Shown here piece after piece: positions 16,799 through 26,362 of a DNA stretch of 64,000 bases; within the stretch, counting starts at the first letter, position 1, and each line of letters opens with the position of its first letter. Both the position numbers and the translations under genes were made by a program. The notes under the pieces are model-generated. The model was not told the origin of the DNA. It saw only the letters and a list, made by a program, of their open reading frames with translations, and ran no database searches. Source of the DNA: Permianibacter aggregans (lineage in GTDB: Bacteria > Pseudomonadota > Gammaproteobacteria > Enterobacterales > Permianibacteraceae); assembly GCF_009756665.1 (NCBI RefSeq), contig NZ_CP037953.1, forward strand, positions 2,604,001 through 2,668,000. Reading direction: 5' to 3'.

Positions 16799-18166
16799 TC
16801 ACCCTTCCTTCCGCAACTTCTCCATCAAATAATGAATCGTGGTGCCGCCACGTTGGAAGTTGTAGTCATTCATGATGTCGCGCTGCAGGCTGATGTTGGT
16901 CTTGATGCCATCGACAACCAGCTCATCCAAGGCCGAACGCATTTTGGCAATGGCGGTGGCACGATCATCGGCGAAGGTAATCAGCTTGCCGATCATCGAA
17001 TCATAGAACGGCGGCACGCGATAGCCGGCGTAGATATGCGAATCCCAGCGCACACCCAAACCACCGGGCGGGTGGAAGCGGCTGATCAAGCCCGGGCTAG
17101 GAATAAAGGTTTTCGGATCTTCGGCGTTGATCCGGCACTCTATTGCATGGCCTTTGATCTTCACGTCTTCTTGTTTGACCGATAAGCCTAGGCCAGCGGC
17201 AACGCGCAGTTGCTCCTTGATGATATCGATGCCGGTGATCATCTCGGTAACCGGATGTTCGACCTGCACGCGGGTATTCATTTCAATGAAGAAAAACTCG
17301 CCTTTCTCGAACAGGAATTCGAAGGTGCCGGCGCCGCGATAACCAATTTCAATACAGGCTTTCACGCAGCGTTCGCCGATCTGTTTGCGCTGCTCCGGGG
17401 TGATGCCTGGGGCTGGCGCTTCTTCAACGACTTTCTGGTGACGGCGCTGCATCGAGCAATCACGCTCACCAAGATAAATGGCGTTGCCCTGACCGTCGGC
17501 AATGACCTGAATTTCGATATGGCGTGGCGCTTCCAGGAATTTTTCCATGTAAACCATATCGTTGTTGAACGCCGCCGCCGCTTCCGCTTTCGTGGTTTGA
17601 ATCGCGGAATGCAGATGCGCTTCGGAATGCACGACGCGCATGCCGCGACCACCACCGCCGCCGGAGGCCTTGATGATCACCGGGAAACCGATTTTGCGCG
17701 CGATTTTGACTTGCTCGGCAGGGTCGTCACTGAGCGCGCCTTCAGAACCGGGTACGGTTGGCACGCCGGCCTTTTTCATCGCATCTTTGGCCGATACTTT
17801 GTCGCCCATCAGACGAATGGTGTCGGCGCGTGGGCCGATAAAGACAAAGCCGGAAGATTCGACGCGCTCGGCGAAATCGGCGTTCTCGGCCAGGAAGCCA
17901 TAACCGGGGTGAATGCCGACGGCATCGGTGACTTCCGCAGCGGAAATCAGCGCTGGAACATTCAGATAGGAATCTTTCGATGCTGGCGGACCAATGCAAA
18001 CCGATTCATCGGCCAAGCGCACGTGCATCAGATCGGTATCGGCCGTGGAATGTACGGCAACGGTCTTGATGTCCAGATCACGGCAGGCGCGCAGGATACG
18101 CAGGGCGATTTCGCCGCGGTTGGCGATCAGGACTTTATCGAGTTTCTGGGCAACCGGGTTGCTCAT
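16799..18166 (-). CDS. accC: Acetyl-CoA carboxylase, biotin carboxylase subunit
   Basis: This 455-residue ATP-grasp enzyme carboxylates biotin on AccB, the first step of malonyl-CoA and fatty acid synthesis. It starts with [19 protein letters not shown], and carries the glycine-rich ATP loop [12 protein letters not shown], the [14 protein letters not shown] motif and [14 protein letters not shown]. Start ATG 18166 ([11 protein letters not shown]) is preferred over an extended frame to 18322. It lies downstream of aroQ and accB in the classical aroQ-accB-accC order. Confidence 0.97.
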   Translation of the reverse strand: MSNPVAQKLDKVLIANRGEIALRILRACRDLDIKTVAVHSTADTDLMHVRLADESVCIGPPASKDSYLNVPALISAAEVTDAVGIHPGYGFLAENADFAERVESSGFVFIGPRADTIRLMGDKVSAKDAMKKAGVPTVPGSEGALSDDPAEQVKIARKIGFPVIIKASGGGGGRGMRVVHSEAHLHSAIQTTKAEAAAAFNNDMVYMEKFLEAPRHIEIQVIADGQGNAIYLGERDCSMQRRHQKVVEEAPAPGITPEQRKQIGERCVKACIEIGYRGAGTFEFLFEKGEFFFIEMNTRVQVEHPVTEMITGIDIIKEQLRVAAGLGLSVKQEDVKIKGHAIECRINAEDPKTFIPSPGLISRFHPPGGLGVRWDSHIYAGYRVPPFYDSMIGKLITFADDRATAIAKMRSALDELVVDGIKTNISLQRDIMNDYNFQRGGTTIHYLMEKLRKEG

Positions 18167-18269
18167 GTTAAACCTCGTGAGAGTGTGTTTGAGCACCGCC
18201 GGAAAACTGCCCGGCGGTGGCGACAAGATACTGGCTACAGATCCCTGGCTACAGAATAGCGGCGCGGAA

Positions 18270-18734
18270 TTATTCGATGATGAACAGCGGTTGATCGAAT
18301 TCCACCGGCGTGCCGTTCTCAACCAGGATCTGCTTGATCGTGCCGGCCTTGTCGCTTTCGATCTGGTTCATCATTTTCATCGCCTCGACGATGCACAGTA
18401 CATCGCCGACTTTGACCTGGCTGCCGACTTCAACAAAAGCCTTGGCACCGGGGCTGGCCGAGCGATAGAAGGTACCGACCATTGGCGATTTGACCGCGTT
18501 GACGGCACTGCTGGCGGCCGCCGCGGGGGCAGGTGCCTGAGCCGGTGCAGCCGCAGCTGGTGCCGGTGCGGCGGCAGGGGCGTAATGCATCGGTGCCGGC
18601 GCTGGTGCGTAATGCACGGCCGCAGTCGACCCGCGCGAAATGCGCACCGACTCTTCGCCTTCTTTGATTTCGATTTCGGCGATACCGGACTCTTCCAACA
18701 GCTCAATCAGTTTCTTGATCTTGCGGATGTCCAT
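18270..18734 (-). CDS. accB: Biotin carboxyl carrier protein of acetyl-CoA carboxylase
   Basis: This 154-residue BCCP starts [17 protein letters not shown] as in E. coli. An upstream ATG at 18749 would add five residues. The order is an N-terminal domain, a long Ala/Pro linker (about residues 37-80), then a biotinyl domain with EAMKM, in which Lys120 is the biotinylation site. It carries carboxybiotin between AccC and AccAD. The gene lies between aroQ and accC and is part of one operon with them. Confidence 0.96.
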   Translation of the reverse strand: MDIRKIKKLIELLEESGIAEIEIKEGEESVRISRGSTAAVHYAPAPAPMHYAPAAAPAPAAAAPAQAPAPAAAASSAVNAVKSPMVGTFYRSASPGAKAFVEVGSQVKVGDVLCIVEAMKMMNQIESDKAGTIKQILVENGTPVEFDQPLFIIE

Positions 18735-18781
18735 CTTTTCTTTCCCCATGTGTTTGAAAACCTTTTGAAACGCCGGAGCGT

Positions 18782-19219
18782 TTACGACAGCAGCGTGTCA
18801 GCGGCCTGAAGCGCCAGCGTGTAGGAATGCGGACCAAAGCCGCAAATCACGCCTTTGGCCAAGTCGCTGAAATAGGAATGCTGACGAAACGACTCACGAG
18901 CGTGGATATTGGACAAATGAACTTCGATAAATGGCAGTGCTACGCCAGCCAGCGCATCGCGCAGGGCGATGCTGGTATGGGTGAACGCGCCGGGATTGAT
19001 CAGAATGAATTGCGTGCCGTCCTGGCCGGCCTGATGGATACGATCGATCAGCACATGCTCGGCATTGCTTTGCAGCGTGTCGAGGCTGTGGCCGAGCGCC
19101 TTCGCCTGAGTGGTCAGCGACTCGTTGATCGTCTGCAGACTCGTGGCACCATAAACTGCCGGCTCGCGAGTGCCGAGCAGGTTCAGATTGGGGCCATGTA
19201 GTAGCAGCAGTTTTGCCAT
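18782..19219 (-). CDS. aroQ: 3-dehydroquinate dehydratase, type II
   Basis: This 145-residue type II dehydroquinase belongs to the shikimate pathway. It begins [20 protein letters not shown], where Arg and Tyr are the lid and catalytic residues. It continues with [28 protein letters not shown] and a C-terminal CGFGPHSY. The active enzyme is a dodecamer of this small subunit. It is the first gene of aroQ-accB-accC. Confidence 0.96.
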   Translation of the reverse strand: MAKLLLLHGPNLNLLGTREPAVYGATSLQTINESLTTQAKALGHSLDTLQSNAEHVLIDRIHQAGQDGTQFILINPGAFTHTSIALRDALAGVALPFIEVHLSNIHARESFRQHSYFSDLAKGVICGFGPHSYTLALQAADTLLS

Positions 19220-19649
19220 CGGTCATTCCGGAAAAAGAACGATAATGCTGAGAAGCACAAGGCATCTGCAGCGAATCGTTCGGGAAACGGTCGTAATCCG
19301 GCATCCCAGCCCTAAGTCGAGGGGAGCTATTTTGAACGGAACGTCAGGGAATGTCTATTATCGCCAGGTCTAACCAGAAGATGGCAGCCTATTTGCCGAC
19401 GTTCGACGCAATTGAGTGCAGTTTAAGGTATTGGCTGGCAGGCCCGATGAAATCTGGCCTGAGCGCGGGCAGCTACCTTAGGGGTTTCCGGCCGGCGGGT
19501 CAATTACCGTTGACACCGCCGGGGCCGAAATGTTCTAAAAATGCCGATCAGTAGGTGCCTTTGTTTTGGCTTTTTCAGGTGGGTTGTCCGGATAGAGCCG
19601 GACCTACAGGATGCCGCAATGCGGGTGTGGAAGGCGAGGTAGGTGCGTA
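19220..19649. other. Gene-free region upstream of aroQ
   Basis: This 430-bp stretch holds the aroQ-accBC promoter region near 19220-19320 and, at the other end, a short palindrome (19585-19608). I see no ORF with coding character; the short frames at 19351-19554 and 19170-19373 look like composition only. Confidence 0.5.
19585..19608 (+). repeat. REP-like palindrome TGTCCGG-CCGGACCTAC, copy 1
   Basis: GTCCGGATAGAGCCGGACC is a short palindrome followed by TAC. Related units occur at 21051-21073 on the other side of the insertion sequence and at 28199-28230. They share the ends (TGTCCG...CGGACCTAC) and differ in the middle, like repetitive extragenic palindromes. Confidence 0.6.
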
Positions 19650-19663
19650 TATGGACTCCTCCC

Positions 19664-19900
19664 CTATTGCAAGCCATCGTCGAAAGCGACAAAGGAATGA
19701 GACTGCAAACGTATATCCGACCTGTTGGTGAGCGCATCAATCGCTCTGGCCATAATGGTTTTCGCTCACACCGTGCCTATCGAATTCGCGGCCTTTCCTG
19801 TTCAGGAGGCCGTCGCACCTAGCGGCATCATGGTGTGCCGGTCTTACCGTTGTGCCATTCTCGATGACTTGGCAATCTCTGGTGGGTTCACTCCTTTTGC
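19664..19900 (-). ncRNA. Candidate bridge/seek RNA region of the IS element
   Basis: The 237-bp non-coding segment downstream of the transposase is where IS1111-group elements are known to encode the guide RNA (bridge or seek RNA) that pairs with target and donor DNA. I identify it by position only; I have not folded it or matched its loops to the flanks. Confidence 0.35.
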
Positions 19901-20918
19901 TTAGTTGCTGTTCCGGTAACATTCGCCTTTGCTCAACAACGCCCAGATGATGCGCGCGTTTTTGTTGGCCACGGCGACGGTGGTGACATTGGTATCGCGT
20001 CTTGCCTCCAATGCCTGGATGTTCAGGCTGCGTGCATCGTGTTTTTTTCGGCTGGCATTTACCGCCGCTCGGGCGCCGTGAATCAGCAAGGTTCGCAGTA
20101 ATGGATTTCCGCGCTTGCTGATACGTCCCAGACGCTCTTTGCCTCCGCTCGAATGTTGCGTTGGCACCAAGCCCAAATACGCGGCAAATTGTCGCCCGCT
20201 GCGAAATTGTTTGGCATCACCCACTTGCGCAACTAATGCCGAAGCATTGATGGGGCCAATGCCTTCGATGGCCAGCAGTCGCTGAATCGTTCATCGTTTT
20301 TCACGCAAGCCAGCACCTGCTTGGTCAGGGCATCGAGTTGTGCACTCATGAACGTCAGCTCGTCATAAAGCTGACGCAACAGTTGCCGCATCAACGGACA
20401 CAGCTCATTGCGCGGTTCGTCGATAATCGCCGGCAACTGACGACACAATGCCGTGGCGCCATGCGTCGAGATGACAATGCCGTGCTCAGCCAATAACCCT
20501 TTGGTTTCGTTGATGAGGCGGTACGGGCACGGGTTACTCGTTGACGCACCCGATGTAAGGCTTGCAGTGCCAGTTGCTCCGGTGGCTTGACCGTGACAAA
20601 GCGCATCGTCGGTCGTGACAGCGCTTCACAAATCGCTTCGGCGTCATTGGCATCGTTCTTATTGGATTTGACATAGGGTTTGACGAACTGCGGCGGCATC
20701 AGCTTGACCACATGGCCCAGGCTCGTCAGCCGGCGTGCCCAGTAATGCGCACCCGCACAGGCTTCCATACCAATCAGCGTCGGGGCCAGCTTGGCGAAGA
20801 ACGGCAGCATCTGTTGACGGCTGAGGCGTTTGTTCATCACTGGTTTGTCGTGGTCATTGACCGCATGAAGTTGGAAAACCTGCTTTGCCAGGTCGATTCC
20901 GATGCGCTTAATATTCAT
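19901..20918 (-). pseudogene. IS110/IS1111-family transposase, two frameshifts
   Basis: Translated in three frames, the pieces assemble into one transposase of about 340 residues. The N-terminal DEDD (RuvC-like) domain starts MNIKRIGIDLAKQVFQLHAV, includes MEACAGAHYWAR and NDANDAEAI. The C-terminal Transposase_20 domain has AIEGIGPINA, FAAYLGLVPTQHSSGGKERLG and RISKRGNPLLRTLLI. One base seems lost near 20518 (after RVTRART, before LINETKGLLAEHG). Another is lost near 20289 (after KNDER, before LLAIEGIGP). Both breaks are supported by homologous sequence resuming in the next frame. The element is therefore probably immobile on its own unless these are sequencing errors. Confidence 0.82.
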
Positions 20919-21050
20919 AACGGACTCCTTCCTTCTGTGACTGACATGACTCGTCAATCTCAGTCTGGCACTTCGATGCCGTGGATGGGAGGAGTCCATA
21001 CCATCAAATTCATTCGCACAGGGATTTGGTGGTTGCCGCGATTTTCATGA

Positions 21051-21073
21051 TGTCCGAATAAATCCGAACCTAC
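21051..21073 (+). repeat. REP-like palindrome, copy 2
   Basis: TGTCCGAATAAATCCGAACCTAC shares its ends with the palindromes at 19585-19608 and 28199-28230, with two matched changes (CCGG to CCGA). It lies 50 bp past the insertion sequence. Confidence 0.5.
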
Positions 21074-21074
21074 A

Positions 21075-21101
21075 AAAAACGCGCCGAATGGCGCGCTTTT
21101 A
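21075..21101 (-). terminator. Rho-independent terminator after the desaturase gene
   Basis: The stem CGCGCC-GAAT-GGCGCG has an A-run on its left, which on the minus strand becomes TTTTTT after the stem. It lies just past the desaturase stop. Confidence 0.8.
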
Positions 21102-21112
21102 TTTATTGACGT

Positions 21113-22285
21113 TCAGGCCGGTTGCGGCGCCATGCGCCGTACTGACACGGCGAAATCCTGCAGCACGCGGATGCCGGTGGCTTCGGCTTCTTCGCACCAT
21201 TTGCGCAAAGCCAGAATCAGCTCGTCGCGGGTCATGACCGATTTGGCCCACAGTGCCTGCAAGCGTTCGCGGAATTCCTGGACGATGCGCAGCATTTCGC
21301 TGTGCGCCAGCAATTGCTGCAGGTGTTCGCGATCGTGTTGTTTCAACAAGCGTTCATCACGCATCAGGCCACGGCGGGCGCGCAAGTAAAGCTCGTGAAT
21401 GGCTTCGCTGGCTTTGGCTTTTTCGGCGCGCCACAGCGGCTTGACGACATCATTGGTGTATTGCGCCATCAACTGGAAACGGTTGTTGATCACCGCAGCC
21501 AGCATTTCGGCGCTGATCGGCTGCTGCTGTTCCTGGCGCACCAGCTTCGGCGGTACGCGATTGACTTTCGCCAGACCAAATAATTTCAGCGCTTTGATGT
21601 ACATCCAACCGATATCGAACTCATACCATTTGACCGAGAATTTCGCCGAAGTCGGGTAGGTGTGATGGTTGTTGTGCAGTTCTTCACCACCAATGAAAAA
21701 ACCCACCGCAGACACGTTGCGGGCGGCATCAGGACATTCGTAGTTGCGATAGCCCCAGTAATGACCGACACCGTTGATGACGCCAGCAGCCCAGAACGGA
21801 ATCCAGATCATCTGAATCGCCCAAATGGTGATGCCCGGCAAGCCGAACAGAATCAGATCGAGCACGAACATGATGGCGATGCCGAGGAAGTTGTAAGGTG
21901 TGTACAGCTTGCGCTCGATCCAGTCATCGGGTGTGCCTTTGCCGTACTTGGCCAGCGTCTCTTCGTTTTTCGCTTCTTTCTGATAGAGCTCGGCGCCTTC
22001 GCGCATGACTTTTTTCAGGCCGAGAATTTGCGGGCTGTGTGGATCGTTTTCGGTTTCGCAAAACGCGTGGTGCTTGCGATGAATCGCAGCCCAGGCCTTG
22101 GTGTTCTGGCCCGTGGTCAGCCACAGCCAGAGGCGGAAGAAGTGAGAAATGACCGGGTGCAGATCAATGGCCCGGTGCGCCTGGCAGCGATGCAGGTAGA
22201 GCGTGACTGCAGCGATGGTGATTTGGGTCAAGATAATCGTGGCGACGATATAGCCGACCAGCGACAGGTCTAACAAGCCGTACAT
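21113..22285 (-). CDS. Fatty acid desaturase (delta-9 acyl-CoA desaturase type)
   Basis: This 390-residue membrane di-iron desaturase introduces a cis double bond into acyl chains. All three histidine boxes are present: HRCQAHR, HRKHH and ELHNNHH. Hydrophobic segments lie at about residues 5-30 and 130-170, and the C-terminal 120 residues are a helical, charged extension. Start ATG 22285 (MYGLLDLSLVGYIV) is chosen because the upstream frame lacks a hydrophobic domain. It is divergent from the EAL/HDOD gene. The DesK/DesR-like pair 6 kb away could regulate it, which is only a guess from function. Confidence 0.92.
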   Translation of the reverse strand: MYGLLDLSLVGYIVATIILTQITIAAVTLYLHRCQAHRAIDLHPVISHFFRLWLWLTTGQNTKAWAAIHRKHHAFCETENDPHSPQILGLKKVMREGAELYQKEAKNEETLAKYGKGTPDDWIERKLYTPYNFLGIAIMFVLDLILFGLPGITIWAIQMIWIPFWAAGVINGVGHYWGYRNYECPDAARNVSAVGFFIGGEELHNNHHTYPTSAKFSVKWYEFDIGWMYIKALKLFGLAKVNRVPPKLVRQEQQQPISAEMLAAVINNRFQLMAQYTNDVVKPLWRAEKAKASEAIHELYLRARRGLMRDERLLKQHDREHLQQLLAHSEMLRIVQEFRERLQALWAKSVMTRDELILALRKWCEEAEATGIRVLQDFAVSVRRMAPQPA

Positions 22286-22422
22286 TGAGGGTTTCCTGAA
22301 ACTGCGTGAAGCCGCGGGTTGCGAGCTTTGACCATGGTAACCGGCAAAGTTGCCGGCAGGAAAGGAAAAACCGCACATTGCCGTCTATGCTAAGAGGCAA
22401 TATCCGACTGACCTAAGCCGAC

Positions 22423-23640
22423 ATGACTGCAGTTGCTGTATCGGTGTTACTGGCCCGACAACCCATTTTCGATAACAACCTGCAGGTGTTCGGCTACGAA
22501 CTGCTGTACCGCGGCGAACATCCGTTCACGCTCGACTCGGTTGGCGGCGACAGCGCCACCAGCCAAGTGGTCATGAACGCGCTGTGCGGCATGAACCCGG
22601 ACGAAGTCGCCGGCACGCCGATCTTCATCAACCTGACCGAAGCGATGCTGGTTGGCGAACAGACTCCACCGCTGCCAGTCGAGACGACCGTTTTTGAAAT
22701 TCTCGAAACTACCCGTGCCAGTGAGCTGGTGTTCAAGCAGATCCGCCATTTGAAAGAACAGGGGTTTCGCATCGCGCTCGACGATTTCGTGTGGCGCGAC
22801 GACTGGCAGGAAATATTGCCGCTGGCCGATTTCATCAAGATTGATTTGTTTCAGTACGACCGTGATCAATTACGGGAATTGGTCGCGAAACTGAAAACCT
22901 ACCCGGCCGCGTTGATCGCTGAAAAAGTTGAAACTCGTGAGGAACTGGAGTTCTGCCGCGAACTTGGCTGCCAGTATTTCCAGGGTTTTTTCCTCGAAAA
23001 GCCGCAACCGGTGGTGGGCAAAAAGCTGCGGCCGCAAATGCAGCTGATCATGGATGTTTACGCCTCGCTGCAGCGCGAAGACATCACGGCCAAAGAACTC
23101 GCCGATCAAATCGGCCGCGACCCGCAGCTGACCTTTCAGTTGCTGCGTATCATCAATTCCGCAGCGTTCAGCCTGCAACGCCGGATTCAGAATCTGCGCG
23201 AAGCGATCATGTTGCTAGGCATGCAGAAACTGCGCACCTGGATGATGATCATCGCGCTGGCCAATGAACGCGACAAACCTACCGAGTTGCTGCATGGCCT
23301 GTTGATCCGTGCTCGGCTCGCCGAGCTGGTGGCCCAGCAACAAATGCCGACGAAAGCCGATGCAGCATTTCTGCTTGGCATGTTCAGCGGCCTCGATGCG
23401 CTGCTCGACATCCCGATGAACGAACTGGTCAAACGCCTGCCACTGCACGAAGAGATGATTCAGGCGCTGCTCGAGCATCAAGGGCCGCTGGGGCAATTGT
23501 TGCATCAGGTGATCGCGTTCGAACACGCCGAATGGCATGAGTTCCAACCGGGCAAGCTGGCGCCGGAAATCTGGCAACAATGCTATTACGACGCGCTGAA
23601 ATGGGCTCGGTCCATCGCGGTGCCGCTGCGGGAAAAATAA
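22423..23640 (+). CDS. EAL and HDOD domain signalling protein (YuxH-like)
   Basis: This 405-residue protein joins a degenerate EAL domain (about 5-200, starting LARQPIFDNNLQVFGYELLYR) to an HDOD domain (about 205-400). The catalytic EAL triplet is replaced by ELL, while ALDDF, IKID and AEKVET are kept, so hydrolysis of cyclic di-GMP is doubtful; these proteins usually act as sensors or adaptors. The HDOD core contains DPQLTFQLLRIINSAAF. Confidence 0.88.
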   Translation: MTAVAVSVLLARQPIFDNNLQVFGYELLYRGEHPFTLDSVGGDSATSQVVMNALCGMNPDEVAGTPIFINLTEAMLVGEQTPPLPVETTVFEILETTRASELVFKQIRHLKEQGFRIALDDFVWRDDWQEILPLADFIKIDLFQYDRDQLRELVAKLKTYPAALIAEKVETREELEFCRELGCQYFQGFFLEKPQPVVGKKLRPQMQLIMDVYASLQREDITAKELADQIGRDPQLTFQLLRIINSAAFSLQRRIQNLREAIMLLGMQKLRTWMMIIALANERDKPTELLHGLLIRARLAELVAQQQMPTKADAAFLLGMFSGLDALLDIPMNELVKRLPLHEEMIQALLEHQGPLGQLLHQVIAFEHAEWHEFQPGKLAPEIWQQCYYDALKWARSIAVPLREK

Positions 23641-23745
23641 TCCGTTTGAACGTGGACAACCGTGTTTCGCGGCGAACAACCCTTAACGGCAACTTGTGCT
23701 GTTGTGTATAGTTCCGGCCACTTGCCAACCACCCTCTGCTGACTC

Positions 23746-24369
23746 TTGGCCAACCACGATTCATCCAACCCAGCCTTGCAACTCGATTCTGTCGTCATCC
23801 GGCGCGGTGACTTCAGCAGCGCGCCGCTGAGCTTAACGATGCTGCCCGGTGAAAAGCGGGTGCTGCTCGGTAGCAATGGCTGCGGTAAAACCAGCCTGCT
23901 ATTGGCCATCGCCGGATTGCTGCCGGTTCGCGCTGGCGCCATTCATCGCCCTGACTGCGCATTGAGTACCGGCCAGTTGCAACCGTTGCCGGAATGGACG
24001 GTTGCCGAAGCCTTGCATGACGGCCTCGGCGCGCAAGCCGAAGCGGCCATGGTGTTTTGGCAATTGGAAAGCGTTGCCAACCAGCGCTTGGCGCGTTTGT
24101 CACTGGGCTTTCAGCAACGAGTTTCGCTGGCGCTCGCCACGTTTTCTCCGGCTGCGCTGGTGCTGCTCGACGAACCGGCCAATGGCCTCGACCCGACTCA
24201 GGCCGAGCGGCTGCATCGCTGGCTGGCGGAAACCACCGACAAGACGGTATTGCTGGTCAGCCATCAGCCGCAACGGCTGCCACCGGAAGTGAGCCAGGCG
24301 CTGCTGATCAGCGAACAGGGCGTGCAGTTCGACGGTCCGCGCGCGCAACTGCCGCCACCCTGGGGTTAA
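23746..24369 (+). CDS. ABC transporter ATP-binding protein
   Basis: This 207-residue ATPase starts at a TTG (23746). Walker A is GSNGCGKTS (about 46), the signature is LSLGFQQRVSLA, and Walker B is LVLLDEPANGLDP, followed by the H-loop SHQ. The Q-loop is short, as in CcmA-type or GldA-type domains. It precedes a permease fused to a GldG-like domain by four bases, so it is the ATPase of that exporter. Confidence 0.88.
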   Translation: MANHDSSNPALQLDSVVIRRGDFSSAPLSLTMLPGEKRVLLGSNGCGKTSLLLAIAGLLPVRAGAIHRPDCALSTGQLQPLPEWTVAEALHDGLGAQAEAAMVFWQLESVANQRLARLSLGFQQRVSLALATFSPAALVLLDEPANGLDPTQAERLHRWLAETTDKTVLLVSHQPQRLPPEVSQALLISEQGVQFDGPRAQLPPPWG

Positions 24370-24373
24370 GCCG

Positions 24374-26335
24374 ATGCCGATTTCTGCGTACTCTTTTTCT
24401 GCCCTGGCACTCGACTGGCGTCAGTTCTGGCGCCAGCCTGCAGCCTGGCTGGCGACGTTGCTGCTGGCCATTGGTGCCTCGGCGATTTTCGTCAATCGGC
24501 TGGAACACTACTTGAGCCTGCAGGCGCAGGGTTTTATCGGCCTGCAACTGGATAACGACCTGCTCGGCCCGCTGTTTGGCGCACTGGCGGCGCTGGTGGT
24601 GTTCACGGCGCCATTGCTGGCATTGGCGATGCGGCCGGTGTTGTTGCTCAATCACCGCCGGCTGCAAGCGCGCTATCGTTTCGGTCGGGCGATTGGCCTG
24701 TTGCTGCTGGCGCTGCTGCTGATGTTGGCGCCGCTGCTGCCAGTGTTCGGCCTGCTGGCGCTGGGGGCAAGCTTGAAGCTGCACGCCTTGCTGCTGCCGG
24801 CAGCGGGTATTCTGTTGTTGGCCTGCGTGGCGCTGCTGATGTCGCTGGCCTTGGCTGTTCGTATCCAGCACCCGGCCAGCGCGCTCGCGTTCAGCTACCT
24901 GCTGTTGCTGGCCTTGGTGGCGCTCGATGCGCTGCCCGGCGGCTATGGCCTGTTCGGCCAGTTCCGGCCGTTCTACCAGGGCGAACTGACGCTGGCTGGT
25001 CTTGGTTACCTGACATTGCTGGTGTTGGCTGCGCGGGCTTCGGTACAAGCCTATTTAACGGCCAGTAAAGCAAGTACTTACTTAAGCCTTGGACTTTTAT
25101 TGGCGGCAATCGTTGCTGTCCAGCTGCCAGGCCGCTGGCAGGCCGAGCCGGTGCTGAGCCCGGCCCAGCAGCAGATGCTGGCAGTGCATGGCAAGGATTT
25201 GCAATTGACCCTGATCAGCGCCGATGCTAATGCCCGCAGCGACTGGCGGGCCCAGCTTGAAGCACTGAAAATCTGGCAGCCAAGCCTGAGCATCAGCGAA
25301 CAGCACCCGGAAGCGCTGGCGCCGAATTTGCGCGATCAGCTGCCCGGTAATTCCGGGCTATTGCTGCAGCGCCAGAACCAATCGGCCTGGCTGGCGCTGC
25401 CGATCGACCAACTGCCGGCCCGGATTGTCGAATCGCTGAGCACGCTGGTCGAACGGCGCGACGCGCAAATTGTGTTTCTCGAAGGCAATGGTGAACGCGA
25501 GCTGTTCGGCGAGCAGGCCCGTGACCTGCGTAAATTACGTGATGCCTTGCAGGCTCAGGGCCTGTCGGGGCAGCCGCTGGCGCTGATGCCGGGCATGAGC
25601 ATCCCGGACAATACCTCGGTGCTGGTCATCGCTTCTCCGCAGAATGTTTACCCGACTTATTTGCGTCAGGCATTGCTGCAATACCTGATGCGCGGCGGCC
25701 ATCTGCTCTGGCTGCGCGAACCGGATGAACCGGAAGCCTTGACCAGTCTGGAAACTTACCTTGGCGTGTCGCGCTTACCCGGCACCGTTGTCGACCCGGT
25801 CGCCGTGCAGCGCGGCAGCCCGCATCCGGCTATCGTGATCATTGACCATTATCCTGAGCACCCGGCGTTCACGCATCTGCAGGAGCTGACGGCGCTGCCC
25901 TGGACGCAAGCGCTGCGGGCCCAAGCCGCTGCCGATGTGGCCATTACGCCATTGCTGCAATCGCACCCGGACAGCCGGCTGGTGGCCGAGCCGGACCAGA
26001 ACTGGCCGGATGATGCCCCGAAAGGCCCATTCACGGTCGGGCTGCTCTGGCAGAAAACCGTCAATGAACAGACACAGCGCGTTGCCGTGATCGGCGATGG
26101 CCATTTTCTGGCCGACACGGCGCTGCATAACTACGGCAACAGCGCGCTGGCGCTGAGCCTGCTGCAATGGCTGGCGTTCGGCGACGAAGCACTTTCACCG
26201 GTGCTGGAGCGGCGCAGTGAAATCCTGTTCCTGCCGGGTTGGGCATTAAGCAGCTTGCGCTACGGTGTCTGGTTGTGGCCGCTCAGCTTGCTGTTGCTTG
26301 GTTGTCTGACGTTGTGGCATTGGCGCCGGCGCTAG
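24374..26335 (+). CDS. ABC exporter permease fused to a GldG-like auxiliary domain
   Basis: This 653-residue protein has six or more hydrophobic segments in residues 1-255, an ABC-2 type permease. A soluble region follows (about 260-610) with the ABC_transp_aux/GldG pattern (IVFLEGNGERELFGE, LVIASPQNVYPTYLRQALLQYLMRGGHLLWL). One transmembrane helix closes the protein (about 625-648). In Flavobacterium the permease (GldF) and auxiliary protein (GldG) are separate. Fusion with the nearby ATPase gives a complete transporter. The substrate is unknown. Leu and Ala content is high (GC-rich CTG runs). Confidence 0.8.
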   Translation: MPISAYSFSALALDWRQFWRQPAAWLATLLLAIGASAIFVNRLEHYLSLQAQGFIGLQLDNDLLGPLFGALAALVVFTAPLLALAMRPVLLLNHRRLQARYRFGRAIGLLLLALLLMLAPLLPVFGLLALGASLKLHALLLPAAGILLLACVALLMSLALAVRIQHPASALAFSYLLLLALVALDALPGGYGLFGQFRPFYQGELTLAGLGYLTLLVLAARASVQAYLTASKASTYLSLGLLLAAIVAVQLPGRWQAEPVLSPAQQQMLAVHGKDLQLTLISADANARSDWRAQLEALKIWQPSLSISEQHPEALAPNLRDQLPGNSGLLLQRQNQSAWLALPIDQLPARIVESLSTLVERRDAQIVFLEGNGERELFGEQARDLRKLRDALQAQGLSGQPLALMPGMSIPDNTSVLVIASPQNVYPTYLRQALLQYLMRGGHLLWLREPDEPEALTSLETYLGVSRLPGTVVDPVAVQRGSPHPAIVIIDHYPEHPAFTHLQELTALPWTQALRAQAAADVAITPLLQSHPDSRLVAEPDQNWPDDAPKGPFTVGLLWQKTVNEQTQRVAVIGDGHFLADTALHNYGNSALALSLLQWLAFGDEALSPVLERRSEILFLPGWALSSLRYGVWLWPLSLLLLGCLTLWHWRRR

Positions 26336-26362
26336 TGACGGTTGATTGTTGGATAAAGCGCG

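Larger units (their letters stand above)
19650..21000 (-). mobile_element. IS110/IS1111-type insertion sequence (degenerate)
   Basis: The element is about 1.35 kb, bounded by a perfect 14-bp inverted repeat (TATGGACTCCTCCC at 19650-19663, its complement at 20987-21000). It encodes a DEDD transposase on the minus strand, interrupted by frameshifts. About 240 bp of non-coding DNA lies between the transposase stop and the left repeat. Near-terminal inverted repeats of this size and a long 3' non-coding end are typical of the IS1111 subgroup. Exact ends may extend a few bases past the repeats, as usual in that group. REP-like palindromes flank it on both sides. Confidence 0.8.

Noticed and set aside
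16031-16802. Short frames (83-125 residues) in the 15.9-16.8 kb gap
   Set aside because: Same repeat sequence; equivalent frames are broken in the other copies.
17210-18259. 349-residue plus-strand frame across accC
   Set aside because: Antisense to the biotin carboxylase gene, which has all family motifs; the frame is open from codon composition.
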